This document shows, in pieces, positions 1 to 12,211 of a DNA stretch of 64,000 nucleotides. The translations under genes were made by a program, and so were the position numbers. Below the pieces are notes generated by a model. It saw only the letters and a program-made list of their open reading frames with translations, was not told the DNA's origin and ran no database searches. Source of the DNA: Hsuehochloa calcarea. Taxonomy: Eukaryota; Streptophyta; Magnoliopsida; Poales; Poaceae. Location: contig CM070601.1 of NCBI GenBank assembly GCA_036346395.1, positions 16,799,763 to 16,863,762 of the forward strand, read 5' to 3'. Numbering within the stretch: the stretch's first letter is position 1; each line of letters begins with the position of its first letter.

Positions 1-7
1 CGTACTC

Positions 8-225
8 CTATCTACCAAGTCCGGCATATAGGAGATTCTTTGCCTTATAGTTGTTAGCCAAGAGGGCTGCTGAAGCCGGCGTAGCAACCTCGGGCAACAC
101 GAGCGGAGCTCGAACAACCTCCCACATGGTTTGTCCTTCGCTCTGAAGGTAGATACTCATGCGATTCTTCCAATAGGCATAGTCGAGCCCATCAAAGACA
201 TGCACTTTCGTGGAGTACTTCTACA
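8..225 (-). pseudogene. gag: Copia gag N-terminus, broken
   Basis: The minus-strand frame carries the start of a Copia gag protein, with the typical F-D-G-x-x-Y-x-x-W-K-x-R-M block that opens the capsid region of Sirevirus gag. The likely original start codon, near 225, is followed at once by a TAG codon, and a second stop ends the reading at position 8-10. The next in-frame Met at 205 gives 65 readable residues. The copy cannot make full-length gag unless these are sequencing errors. Confidence 0.75.
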
Positions 226-269
226 TGGACAAGTTCAGTGACCGGTTAAGATCAAGATTGAAATAACCA

Positions 270-282
270 GGCTCTGATACCA
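270..282 (-). other. Primer-binding site (initiator Met tRNA type)
   Basis: The minus strand reads TGGTATCAGAGCC two bases after the LTR end. This is the usual Copia primer site, complementary to the 3' end of initiator methionine tRNA. Confidence 0.85.
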
Positions 283-284
283 CT

Positions 285-2336
285 TCTTGGACCGAAACGA
301 CGACTAGAGGGGGGTGAATAGGAGCACGACTTCGTTTTCACCAAGATTGGATTCAACAAGATTTTCACTCCAATAGCTATGAGAGCTATGAAAATCAAAG
401 TACAAGTATAGCGGAAGACTTGTATTGAATCCAATCGAAACCCCGGAGCAAAACAAACAAAATCATCAAAAACTCAATTCCCAAAGAGTTGGGCGGTCTG
501 ACATCTTAACATGGGTGGTCTGATCTCTCCATTGGCGGTCTGACCTCTCACAGGGGCGGTCTGACCTCTAGCACGATGAACAGTAAAAACAGTCCAAAAA
601 TAAAATCACAAATAGAGCTAACTTTTGATCCACAACTCCAAACTTTACGAAACTTAGAACACACCTTCTCTAGGATGTCAGGAACCTATTCCGATCAAAG
701 ATCGCGAAGATCTTTGTCAAAGTTCTGACTTTTTCCGTTTGAGTGAAGGTTGGTCTAAAATCGAGTCAAAACTGAAATATGACCCAAAAACTTGCTCGTG
801 GGTTATAGATGATCAAGATGATTCTAGATGTGTTCCCACATGTCATAGCAAGCAAGATCCAGGCTAGAAACCAAAAGAAAAAGGAGTGAATCAAAGAAAA
901 CCCTAAAATCATAAAATAGAGAGCAAGAACGTAAAGAGAATCAACTTGAGCAATCTTGCATGTATTGATTCGAGATAGATGTTGGTTTACAGCCACTCCA
1001 TCATGTAGGACGAATACTCGACACTTGATCACACAATCAATCCAATCTCTAGAAACCTAAAATCTCCACTATTCTCCCTAAACACCAAAACAAGGGTTTC
1101 AACAATAAAAACAAAAGAGGTGGGAGGTGCACAACCAGCACCCTCCCCTATTTATAGTTGATGCTAGCTTCTAGAAGGTATTCCCTAATGGGCACCCGTT
1201 AAGCCCACACACAAACGAGTTTAACTCACGCACGCATTTCAAAGCGTCGCCTTCATCTTCTCTTGACCTAAACCACTTTCCTTGCGCCGTCTTGCGCTGT
1301 GGTTTATCCAAAAGCAATCAAGGTGGTATCCGAGTGAAGTTACCAAAATACCCCTTCTCGATCCTTCTCCGAAGACCGAGTCCAATCTTCATGAAACAAT
1401 CTCATACTTCGCCACGTGTAGGTTGATCAACGGCTCTCTCCATGTCGGCAAGTCTCTCCCATCCAGCTCCCACTGAAATCACCATGGCACTTGCACCGAC
1501 CTCCGCGCCGCTTGATGCAACCCATCGCTCTGAACTTTTTGTTCAGTCATCCTTATCCATTTTGCGCTATGCTTGAATCCATCGACTTCATCCGGCATCA
1601 TCGATCGTTCTGAACCTCAGCTCTCCAAGCCTAGTCCCGATCATCCTCGCCGTTGATTGTCGTTGACCTTCAAGCCACCTGTACAACAATAGACCAAGAA
1701 ATCGATTCCGGGAACAAGTTCTTCGCAACTTGACCCACGTTAGTCAAAACATGCATCATGCAACACATATGCACTGAAAACCATGAACTTGACCTAACAC
1801 ACAAAAATTTCCACCAAGATGGCCGACAAATAAGTGAAAACCGGTCAGACCGCCACCCATGGGCTGGTCTGACCGCCACCCATAAGCTGGTATGACCGCC
1901 CATCTAGGGACTTAGCCAAATTTCTACCCTGGAAATCCGAGACCTCTCTGAAAATTTTAAACGAATAGATCTTTTGACTGGAAGCTCCAAAAATTATGAG
2001 ACCAATTGTAGGGGAACCCCCTCTCTTGCCTACACCCTCTGTTTTTGGCCCATCTCCAAAATCCAAGTTTCAAAATGGCCAGTCAAACCGCCCGAGGTGG
2101 CCCGTCTGACCGCCACCATGCCGGTCGGACCACCGCTTCTTGGTCGGTCCGACCACTATTGGCTGGTCTGACCGCCAGAGGTGGCCGATCCGACCGCTGC
2201 CTCTTAGCCGGTCGGACCGCTAGTGACCTGATAGCACTTGAACTTTACTGAAAATGCGTGATTCGACAAACCTTCAATGCCATTGATAATTGTAACATCA
2301 TCCTAAGATCATGAGCATATCCCCATGATATCCACA
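285..2336 (-). repeat. 5' LTR of left Sirevirus-like element (about 2.05 kb)
   Basis: Plus-strand edges are TCTTGGACCG (the sister copy has TGTTGGACCG) and GATATCCACA. A TATA box, TATAAATA on the minus strand, lies at 1149-1156. Two blocks of GTCTGACC/GGTCGGACC palindromes lie at about 490-570 and 1845-2220. On the minus strand the end carries the CACCCCCCTCTAGTCG stretch common to many grass Copia LTRs. Confidence 0.85.
1149..1156 (-). promoter_or_regulatory. LTR TATA box
   Basis: TATAAATA on the minus strand, at the same relative place as in the second copy (57409-57416). Confidence 0.6.
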
Positions 2337-2341
2337 CAATT

Positions 2342-3205
2342 CCAATGAAATACTGATTTTGGATATGCATTGAAAAACGGGGACGTGAGGATTTGCCTTT
2401 ATAAAGATGTGAAGGAGAGGTTGACAGTCCAAACGACGCCACATGGATCTCATCCGACTGCCCTACTCAAGGCGGGCACCGTGGAGGTCGACATGGCGGA
2501 CGCGAAGGTGGTGGTCACGGGGATGGTATATCTTTTTGAAATATATTGCGATGAATGTTATGTTTACTATTATTGTGATTTCTTGAACAATTATGCGGTG
2601 GCATATGTCCTATTGAGTTGTGTTGTCCAATGTACTAATATTATGTCATGTGTTAAATTATTATGTGTAACCTATGTACTACCGATAATATTGTTTCTTA
2701 TTACTTTATATTTTTATTTCTCACTATGAACAATGTAACCACCTAATTTTCTGTCTTCTGTTTACCATTACCTTCAAGTTTTTTTTAAAAAAAAACTTTG
2801 GTCTTGTCATTATTTGAATTGGTGACGTGATCTTGTCGCCAATTCAAACGGCGACATAAGTTTATACCGCCATTTGAAATGGTGGCAGAGACATTTCACA
2901 CTGTTTTTGAGGCAACAAGAGCCCCGTCGGCAATCCAAACGGTGACAGGTCATTTCGTCATTTGATACGGCAACAGAAGCTCATTGTTGTAATTTTATTA
3001 AACGGATATTTATTTATCTAATTCTATTAAAAATATATTATTAAAAAACCAAGGAATGAGAACCAAATAGCTTAGTCACTGTAGCTAATACGAGATTCAA
3101 TGAGGCTTGTCTTCTCGTCAAGAGAAGCGACCAAAAGCTATCAGCTTCGCACCTTTCTGGCTGCCTCGTGCTGTGCCGTCTCCTCCCACCCCACGGCCGC
3201 GAGCC
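2342..3205. other. Intergenic: possible truncated exon, AT-rich tract, protease 5' region
   Basis: A plus-strand open frame (2370-2729, 119 codons) starts right beside the LTR. Its first 50 or so residues look protein-like (charged and balanced); after position 2525 it becomes AT-rich and intron-like, with GTATAT as a possible splice donor at 2526. It may be the remnant of an exon cut off by the LTR insertion; I do not recognise the family. At 2815-2990 there are repeated short inverted motifs of the form GCCATTTGAAATGGTGGC, perhaps an old foldback element. From about 3090 to 3205 the sequence turns GC-rich and is probably the 5' UTR of the protease gene. Confidence 0.4.
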
Positions 3206-6200
3206 ATGGAGCCGAAAGAGATTGCCGCGGCTGCGCGCAGCTTCTCGGCCATGGCACGAGTCGCCAGCCCGGTCAGTTCCCACCTCCCAACCACAACCAC
3301 CACCTCCTCCTCTTCTTCTATCGGCACCAGGTTCTCCCGAGTTTTCTCGCTAAACGCGATGCTCCTCTCCGCTTCCAGGACCCCAAGGCCGTCAAGATGC
3401 GCCGCCACGCCTTCCACCTCCACCAGTTCGGCACCCGCTCCCCCCCCCCCCTCCCCCGCCCCATCCTTCCCTCCCCAATTCGTTGATTTTGTCGCGAAAT
3501 TTGAGCTTTTCTCGAGTCAAATCGTGATGACCTGCTTTGGTCTCCAGGTCGGGGTCCACCACGCTCTCGGCGTCGGCCGTCCTCCTGCCGCCGGGCTCCC
3601 TGGCGGAGCCGCCGCCGCTCCTTGGTCGTATCTGCGAGGCTCACGGACACACCGGGGCTGTCGCGCTTACGGCCGCATCGCTCGTCGAGCCGTTCTTGGT
3701 CGCGGAGCAGCGTGACAGCCCCAGTGAGGTCGGTTACAGCGTCACGTACTCACATCTGTGTAAATTGAGGTCATTCTGGTGCTAATTTTTTGGTTGCTTG
3801 TTGGGAACCTGGTGATGCTTGCAGGAACTGCACCCGAGGTTGGTATCGGAGGCGCGTCTTGATGTGCTGGTTGAGGTGAGGAACTTAAGCAGGGATCTGA
3901 GATTTGGTGTTGCGCTAGTGTTGTATTGTGTAACAATCATTTGTATTTTGAAAAGAAACGAGTAAATTCATATTGACGGAAATGTGTCAATTACCACATA
4001 TGAGTAAATAGCTAATTTATATGTAATTTGATGCATATTTCTGTGTTTTTAAGAAGATCAACGGTGTCAGTATTATACAAGGCTATAGGACTATAGGACC
4101 AAATACTAAGTGCTCGGTTCTGTGATTTGAAGAATTGCACAGGGTATAAACATTCTGAGAGAGTTTTAGTAAGCTTTTCTTGAAAACCTGAACTCGCTCT
4201 GCCATGTGCAGGGTGAGGAATCTGGGAACATCAAACATGGAAATTCTGGAGCTCCACAGTGGCTATCAGCTCGATTACTTGCCATGGTGGGTACTTCTTT
4301 TGCCTGTGAAAATATATGCCCGTTACCTTATATTCTAGTGTTACTTTTTTGTTACCCAGATTCTAGTGCTACTTGGTGCAGATACTTTTTACACATTTCA
4401 CAGTGCCTGTTTTTGGAGTTCTTTGGATTCAGAAGATGATTTTTTTTTTTTTTTTGCTCAGAAAGAGTAACCATGAACTAGTAGACTTCAGAATTTAAAA
4501 CCAAGATAGCATTTATTTTCTAGATATTTGTATATAAAATTATAAATGATTCATCATCAGTTCAGTTTCCTTTTTAGGTTGATGTCCCAGCATCTGCTGA
4601 TTCTGTATTATCCTTATTAAAACATGATGGTTCACTGATTGGAAGTTCATCATGGGATGTGGGATGGTCATTGGCTGATGTCAATCAGAAGCAGGTCTAT
4701 CTATCCATCGAGTCAAAATTTTATGTCTTGATTTTATATTGATGGAATACTTACCACTGTCAGTCATTATCAGGTTGAAAACGATGCCAGATCTGCCCTT
4801 GAGTCTAACAGGAAGAATGTTTATGCTCAGTCAACTGACCCATTAATATTAGCCAGGTCCGCCACAAGAATTGCTATACTAGGAGTTTTGGCATTAACAT
4901 CAAATGTAAGGTTCATTTAGACACATTTTCATTTCATGGATCTTTAGCACCTCCAGAATTGCATGGTGTAGTTCTTATCGAGTTGTACTTAGTGATCTTG
5001 GTCAATGATGATCAGAGTGCAAGACATATCAATGTTTCAGTAATGCAACAGCGAGGGACTCTTTGCTGATAGTAGGGTCTCCATTTGGCATCCTGTCACC
5101 ATTCCATTTCTTCAACAGGTACTTTTTATTTCTGCTGCTTTAATTCCATCTGGCAATTTCATTAACAGCTTAGCAAGCCCCATCGGGTACAATCTATTGA
5201 CATTCACAGTAAGTGCTATTGTAAACATATGCACTTAGTGCATTTGTAAGGTACTAAGGTCAATCAGTTAGAATATTTATGTTATTGATCAATGTAATGT
5301 TAAAATCTAAACAATTCTTAACTTGATGCCCTTACATATCTGTTGCGGACATAATACATATCTTTATCTTTTCACTAACTATTTACTTTGTACGTCGTCA
5401 CTAAAGCTGAAAAGCAGGTACAATCCATTGTCTAGGTACTATTTACTCTGTTCCGGGCATGTCTAGGAACCTCTGAAGGCTTATTCATTAGGAACCTCTG
5501 AAGGCTTATTCATTGTCAATTGGCTGTTGTAGTTTCTGGCGTTGGAAAGACACAACATGTTATTATTCACTATATTATGCCACGATTATTAGAAAACAAA
5601 GAGGTGCTATCAGATTAATCCTTGCTATATGTCTGTGTTCTCTAAGCAGTATATCAGTTGGTGCTGTTGCAAATTGCCTCCCTCCAGGTGCTGTTAGGAG
5701 CTCTTTGCTGATGGCTGATATCCACTGTCTTCCTGGTATAAATATCACTGCCTCTCTTTTGACATACATTATGAAATCAGCTGTTAACAAAATTTCAAAT
5801 TGACAAGGTATGGAAGGTGCTCCAGTGTTTGACAAAAATTCTTACCTTGTGGGGATGTTGATGAAGCCATTAAGACAGAGAGGCAGCAGCATAGAAGTTC
5901 AGGTGAGTTTACTGGTGTCAATGAGATATCTTGCACTTTAAATTTAAAAAAAAAGAGAGATACCTTGCACTTAGAACAAATATGCAAACTTAGATATCTG
6001 CATGACAGCTTGTGATTACATGGGATGCAATATGCACTGCATGGAGCAGCAACAAACTGGAGGAAATTGGGCGAGCCCCAAGTGAATCACTTGATGACAA
6101 AAATGCAGATAGTAAAACGATGGGATCATGTGGTGTGGATAACTATAGGAGGTTTGTCTCTAATTCAGCCAACGATCTTAATCAGTATAGCATTTCACCT

Positions 6201-7713
6201 TCTTCACTCAGGGAGGCTATATCCTCGGTTGTTCTTGTCACGGTTGGTGATACATCTTGGGCTTCAGGGATTGTCCTCAACAAAAATGGCTTAGTTCTGA
6301 CAAATGCTCATCTTTTGGAGCCTTGGAGATTTGGAAGAACTTCACCTTTAGGTTTACAAAACAAAATCACCTCATTTGCTGGAGAACATCTCTGTGAAGG
6401 AGAAAACAAACTTTTGCGGTCACAACAATGCAAAGTGTCCAATGAAGATGCTGTTAAACATGAGGTTTCGTTGTTTAGTTTGGGTGTCAAACGAGAGAAG
6501 AGAATATCTGTTCGTTTGGATCACGGGGAGAGACAGACGTGGTGCAATGCTAGTGTGGTTTTTATCTCCAAAGGTCCGCTTGATGTTGCCTTGCTTCAAA
6601 TGGAAAAGGTTCCAATTGAATTATGTGCAATTAGTCCAGAATTTATCTGTCCAACAGCAGGCTCATCTGTATATGTCGTTGGGCATGGCCTTCTTGGACC
6701 TCGATCAGGTAATAAGCCTTAGAATAATAGTTTTCAAAATAGTGATTAAAGCATTTTGATGCTCATTTTATCACATGTACATGTCATCTAAACTGTTTGT
6801 TATTATATAATTATTATTTGAGTATTTGACTGTAGGCCTATGCTCCTCCCTTTCCTCTGGGGTTGTGTCAAAGATTGTCAAAATCCCATCAACTCAACAT
6901 TCTCATCTGCCTACTAGCATTGTGGAGGCTGACAATATGGACATGCCAGTGATGCTGCAGACAACAGCGGCAGTTCATCCAGGGGCTAGTGGCGGTGTTC
7001 TTGTTAATTCACATGGCCGAATGGTTGGGCTAATAACAAGGTATATGACAGAATTAATAGACAACCCTCAACTTGGATACAGTTTGTATCAGCTTTACCA
7101 ACTTTTGTGGTGGATATGTATTATTTGAAAAATAACTGTACAGTCATCTTAGTTTTCCTGCTTCACGCATGCAGTGACCTACTTCCATTATGCCCTTGAT
7201 TCTAGGGACTAGAGGAACAGTGCAGTATGCACGTTCCAAATGCTCATTTTTAGCCACTTAATTCTTTTGTTACCATATCCAGCAATGCTAAGCATGGTGG
7301 TGGGAGCACAATACCTCATCTGAATTTCAGCATCCCCTGCAAATCTTTGGAAATGGTCTTCAAGTACTCAGGTGCTACCTAATTTTGTTCAAATCATCTT
7401 CTTGTTTACTCAACATTAGCGAAATTGAAGCCTTTCGAAGTATATAGGAGTGCATTTGTCAACCTTCTCCCCTTTTTTAACAGTAAATGGAGATTTCACA
7501 ATTTTGGAGCAGTCGGAAAAACCCAATGAAGTGGTTTCGACAGTTTGGGCACTGGCACCAACATCATCCCCATTTCTCAGTAGCTCCCCTGAAAACGGCA
7601 GAGGGGGAAAAGTTTTGGAGTTCTCAAAGTTTCTCGCTGATAAGCAAGAAGGTTTGAAATCTACAAGAGATATAGAGGCGCTCCTTAGACACAAGATTCC
7701 CAGCAAAATTTAG
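3206..7713 (+). CDS. DEG15: DEG15-type peroxisomal (glyoxysomal) processing protease
   Basis: Trypsin-like serine protease that removes PTS2 presequences from proteins imported into peroxisomes (known role of plant DEG15). Fourteen exons splice in frame to 724 residues: 3206-3271, 3379-3425, 3548-3728, 3825-3875, 4212-4286, 4578-4694, 4774-4905, 5018-5118, 5650-5735, 5808-5902, 6009-6708, 6836-7040, 7283-7371, 7484-7713. All introns are GT-AG. The triad is visible: His about 418 in TNAHLLEPW, Asp about 509 in GPLDVALLQ, Ser about 602 in HPGASGG. The protein ends in Ser-Lys-Ile, a variant PTS1 peroxisome signal; Arabidopsis DEG15 ends in Ser-Lys-Leu and is of similar length. The start is the first Met of the conserved N-terminal block; the next exon carries the conserved DPKAVKMRRHAF motif. 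No lesion was seen, so the gene is probably functional. Its 3' end faces the methyltransferase gene. Confidence 0.93.
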
Positions 7714-8739
7714 ATGGGATTGTTTCTGCAAAACACAGATGGGTGCAGAGGAAAATGCTTTGGCTATGGCCAAGTCCAGAGGTTGCTTCATTGGGAAAGC
7801 ATTAAAAAAAAAGTGTAAAGGGATTCAGATAACCTAAGCATAGAAATGCCACACTGTTAACTGCCGTTCTACAATGATTTGGCGAAGGCCTTCGAAGCAT
7901 ACTCTGTATGACGCATACAAAGTTTTTTCCCCTAAAAGGCACTCTGTTGCGGTTGCGGTATACGAGGTTTGTTTTGCAGTAGAAGGGTGTTATCCGGGCG
8001 CGTTGAGCTTAAAAGTTAAGAAATTTCTCTGGGAATGTAGTAAAAAAAGAAATTTACATTGGCAGTAATACAATTTGTATTAATTGAAAAGAAATTTTCT
8101 GCCAAAAGCCTTCTAATTCACAATGAAAATCAATATGGGATGTTGATATCCTTTACAGTTTGCCACATTTGTGCTTATATGAATTCCTCATGTTATCTCA
8201 GTTGATAAATTGCAGCAAATTGCAGCGTAAAACATATGTTCTATTCATCCTGTAAACCTCTTTTGCTTATTGCAGAAAGGTAATACATCATATAGACAAT
8301 GAGTAACCAGGTCCAGCATCTATATGCTTGCAGTGTGAACACTACATGTCTTCTCACGCCCAGAAAGTGATGTAAATATACACATCAGCATAGTCAACAG
8401 GTACTAAAAGAGTCTAACAAGCAACAGGGTTAATATCAAAGGCCCAATCTCAACAATTGAGCATCACAAGGGAAAAATGACATCATTAAACATGCAATCA
8501 CTATTTAGATAGTTAAGCATCAGAGTGCAGTTAAGATCCACTCAGCCCCCTATTGTTAGTTTGTAACCCAAAACAACATACAGCGCAGTTCGACAATATG
8601 CAATTAATCTTACCAAATTGTGTAAGTGAAGCCAAAATTTTCGCTCTTTTTTAGAGGAAAAAAATCTCTTAATGGTCAAAAGAAAGTATGGTCAATCTGC
8701 CTCTAGAATGGAAAACGGGAAGAAAAAAAAATGGCACTA
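7714..8739. other. Intergenic between convergent genes (3' UTRs)
   Basis: About 1.0 kb separates the two facing stop codons. The sequence is AT-rich and without coding signal or recognisable repeat. The first few hundred bases on each side are presumably the 3' UTRs of the protease (+) and the methyltransferase (-). Confidence 0.6.
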
Positions 8740-11046
8740 CTACACTCTCCTCGTTCCCTGAAGACAGGCCCATCCATCCATTTCAGATACTAATATGCAG
8801 TCCAAGTACCTGGAGTAAACTTCTTCGACCTTCAGAACCTGTATTAGATGAGACACAACTGAGGTGATACTGAGAGAAGCATAAAATTAAGAAAACGAAA
8901 CTCTGAATGATATGTTAAATTTGGAAAATACAGCCCATTTCCTTTACCTGCTCACTCAATATCCCTGAAACAGCAACTATTCCACCAGGTTTTGCACAAC
9001 CAACTATGTCATCAACCAGCTCCATCAAGGGATTCAGGAGTATATTTGCTACAACGATGTCGTATGTTCCTCTTGAGGACTTACGGTTACTGGTGGGTTT
9101 GTTCTCTTCTGATTTGTCAATGCTACTTGGGAAGCATGAAGACTGAACATCCGTTGGTACCAAGTAAACACGCATTTTGTTGGAATCTATACCATTCAGC
9201 AACCTGTTCTCACAAGCAGAGGTTACAGCTTGAGGGTCTATGTCTATCAGAGTGGATAGTGCAGCGCCCATCTGCATTCATAAGCCAACAATGAGTGCAT
9301 GAAATGGGGTAAAATTGCCTTCTTTTTCATGACGCTTAATGGTAGTAAACAATAAGAACACTTAGGCATCACACCTTTAGAGCCGCAATACCTAAAACTC
9401 CGGTGCCTGTTCCATAGTCCAAGACGTGTTCACCCCCTTTAATAACTTCTCGTAGAAGTAGAAGGCACAGCTTTGTTGTGGAATGCTCCCCAGTCCCAAA
9501 AGCCAAACCTGGATTGATGATTATATTTGTAGCCTGTGGATCCTGTGAATGGAAAAAGATGGACGCGATGCATGAAGAAGTAATTCTCAGTTCAACTATA
9601 TTATCAGTTATAGGTAAACAACCTCAAGCTACCTCCTTAAAATTAATTTTGTAAAGAAATTAAAAGGAAACATCATAATGTATGCAGACATACAGGGGCA
9701 GTTCTCCATTTAGGAATAACCCAAAGGCCATCAATGACTTTAGTGGACTCGTACGTTTCCTGCAGACATAACAGTAATCTTTTCAAGTATCTGCCAAGCA
9801 AAATAAGTGTACTTTATGTGAAGATTAAACAAAGTGGACCTCATAGAAGGTAAGACCTCCTCAGTAGCCAATACAATTACAACTGTACATCTAATTGGGA
9901 GTCAAATTTGTGTTGTTCCGCAATGGAAATGTAGGCATTAAAAGGATATAATCATATTAACTTAGATCGTTTTGTGTTTTTGCGCTATGACACAGGTTTT
10001 TCTTCCTCAAATACCAATCAATTTTTTAGGTTTTTTTGTGTGCATGCAGTGAAGTGGATTTTTGCATGCGTGTGTGAGAACTTGAGGGCAAAAGTTAGAA
10101 CAGCAGACTTCACAGATCATGTATAGGAAAATCCTACGTCTTAACCTGCACAGCTGCCACCCAATCGCACTGCTTTCCTACCGATGTTTCATACACAGGG
10201 CTGTAGTCCAAACCAGCTGAGCTTGCAGCATTTGAAACGCTGGAGCCCACGTCTTCCCCATCTGCATATATGGAGGTTATGGAGATCTGCAGAACATACG
10301 ATTACACACATAAATATTTGACAAATATTGTGCCTCATCTGTAGCAACTAGCAACTAAGACAGGAATAATAAGCCCGAAATATCTTCAGGTCGAATAGTC
10401 AGATCAGTTACAGACTTAAAAGGCAAACATCTGACTGTAGAGTAGATATGCCAATTACAAAATGCACAAAAGAAGAGACTCACCTCATCAAGATTTGCAG
10501 CGTCGGCAATGTCATCCACGGTAACGGAGCTAGCACCAAAGCACAAGAGAGCCTCGGAGAGCACTTCCTGGTTCGCCACGAAAATTTTAAGGGAAACTCT
10601 TAGTAAAAACTATTCGCTGTGTAAATAGCATAGAGCGATAGGTGAAAGCATCAAACTGGCCAAGAACAGCAGAATGGGCGCGGAGAGGACGAGAGGGGTA
10701 CTGACTGCGTTCTCTTTGCGGCAGCGGATGCGGACGGAGAGGTAGGGCGAGGACAAGTCGGAGCCGGCGGCGGCGGGCTGGATGATGCCCCATCATCAAC
10801 GTCAACCGCGCGGGCGCAGAAGCACATACCTCGCTGCGCGCCGCTCGCTGCTCTCGCGGCCGGGGCGCCCTCGCCGACGCGGAACCGCGAAGGGGGAGCG
10901 GAGAGCAGGAGGAGGAGAGGAGAGAGGTTACCGTCGCCGCCGCTGATGGTGTAAGGGGAGCAAGGCGATAGGGTTTGGGGCGAGGAGAGGAGGCGGCAGC
11001 AGAGGCGGCGGAGAGGGTAGCGGCCGGGGCGCACCAGCGGCAGCAT
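8740..11046 (-). CDS. Ribosomal protein L11 methyltransferase (PrmA family), organellar type
   Basis: SAM-dependent methyltransferase of the PrmA family, which methylates ribosomal protein L11; plant members carry a transit peptide. Exons 2-7 join without a break into 293 residues: 10484-10567, 10146-10286, 9694-9759, 9375-9542, 8948-9271, 8740-8838. Seen in order: LAFGTGEHSTT, the SAM-binding motif LDYGTGTGVLGIAALK, the acidic loop DIDPQAV, and the catalytic-type ANILLNPLMEL. Exon 1 ends at 10706 with SSPYLSVRIRC. Its N-terminal frame is unresolved. The best transit-peptide start (Met at 11046) is in a frame that does not run into the YLSVRIRC frame; one more C in the CCG run near 10780, or an unusually short or weak intron, would join them. 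The body looks functional. A retrotransposon LTR begins only 208 bp upstream of the presumed start. Confidence 0.85.
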
Positions 11047-11253
11047 CTCGGCGGCACCGCACCACTCGCGCGCCGCTCACCAGCGCCGAAATGGACGGTC
11101 CAGTGCGGAGCGTGCGTGGAGCGCGAGTTCGGAATATGGCTTTGGTTTTTCTCCGTTTTTCTCGTGTGTTTCCCCGAATTTGCGTTCTGCACAGCGTTAA
11201 AACGGAATACGGTCAAGCGATTAATCGAAATATATATAATTAATTAGAATTAT
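11047..11253 (-). promoter_or_regulatory. Remaining native upstream region of the methyltransferase gene
   Basis: Only about 207 bp lie between the presumed start codon and the first transposon. No clear TATA box was found on the minus strand. Any promoter elements further out are now separated from the gene by the 6.8 kb LTR stack. Confidence 0.4.
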
Positions 11254-12211
11254 TAAAGAATTTAGATTCGTTATTATGAGTTAATAAAATATTTTAGTTA
11301 TTAATAACAAATCTATTTGTAAGGCCAACACATTGATTGATATACCTATTTTTTAGTATCAATTGGATGAAAAAGTTGAAAGTCAAAGAGATATGCATTC
11401 GATATTATATTCTATATCTTATTGCATCCTTTGGATCCAAAATATAAGTTGAACTCCACTAAAAGTTTAACTTGATTATATGCATTACATATTCGTATAT
11501 GCACATATTTACGAGGAATTCACTTTATATTTTATGGTTTCATTAGTATTGATCCATATTGTTTTTATCCACATATATTAAAGATCTCTACGTTGAAACA
11601 TATCCATAGAGTATATAAAACTTGTGTAGTTCATATATACTTATATATCTTTATATTTAATTATTTTACAATTATGATGGTTGTCATCAACAACTAAAAG
11701 GGGAAGATTAAAATATATTGACACACCATTGTGAGTTAATGATATGTTATGGTAATTAATGACAATCACGTTTTTGGACTAACATTTTTCATGAGTTGAT
11801 GAAATAGGTTGTGTTATATGATAATGAAGATTTTGGATGACATCATGAGTTTATTGTCATCAAGTCAAGATTTAAGAAGAGCATGCATCATGTGTTGATG
11901 CATATCAAGATCTCGAAGAGTAGATAATCGTGAGTTGATCTTCAAGTTAAGAGAAAACCCATCATGTGTTTGTCGTAGGAGCGGACCCACCAGCCCTAAC
12001 GACCCGACGAAACCCACAGGACAGACCCCGCAACCCACGAACACGAAAGCCCCACTCCCTAAGAGCGTCAAGCGTCCCTTCGGGAATGCTCCGGAAATAA
12101 TCCGAAGCATCCCCGAAGGGTCTCCGGAGTCTCGCGAGGTCAGAAGTAATGGGTCCTTCGGGGCCACCTCAGGGAAGACCCGGAGTCCCTCCGAAGGGTC
12201 TCCGAAGCCTC

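Larger units (their letters stand above)
1..2336 (-). mobile_element. Sirevirus-like Copia retrotransposon, 5' end (continues left of window)
   Basis: On the minus strand the order is LTR, primer-binding site, gag start, so this is the 5' end of an element that runs off the left edge. The LTR resembles the one at 56553-58530 over its whole length: same TATA box position, same edges, and the same GGCGGTCTGACC-type palindromic repeats. The two are separate insertions of one family, because their internal regions point away from each other. The host base run CAATT at 2337-2341 would be one half of the target duplication; the other half lies outside the window. Long LTRs, a TGGTATCAGAGC primer site and palindrome-rich LTRs fit the Sirevirus (SIRE/Maximus) group of Copia. 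Confidence 0.85.

Noticed and set aside
271..282. GCTCTGATACCA-type sequences as part of a tRNA gene
   Set aside because: No cloverleaf around them; they are retroelement primer sites at 270-282 and 30752-30763.
3426..3547. Apparent loss of the splice donor of protease intron 2
   Set aside because: First reading placed the exon end at TTCGG, without GT. Ending the exon at CACCA with GTTCGG as donor gives HQSGSTTLSAS in frame, so the intron is normal.
3107..3715. Open frame of 202 codons overlapping the protease gene
   Set aside because: It runs through introns 1 and 2 of the protease in another frame; the residues are Pro/Ser/Thr-rich from GC-rich noncoding sequence.
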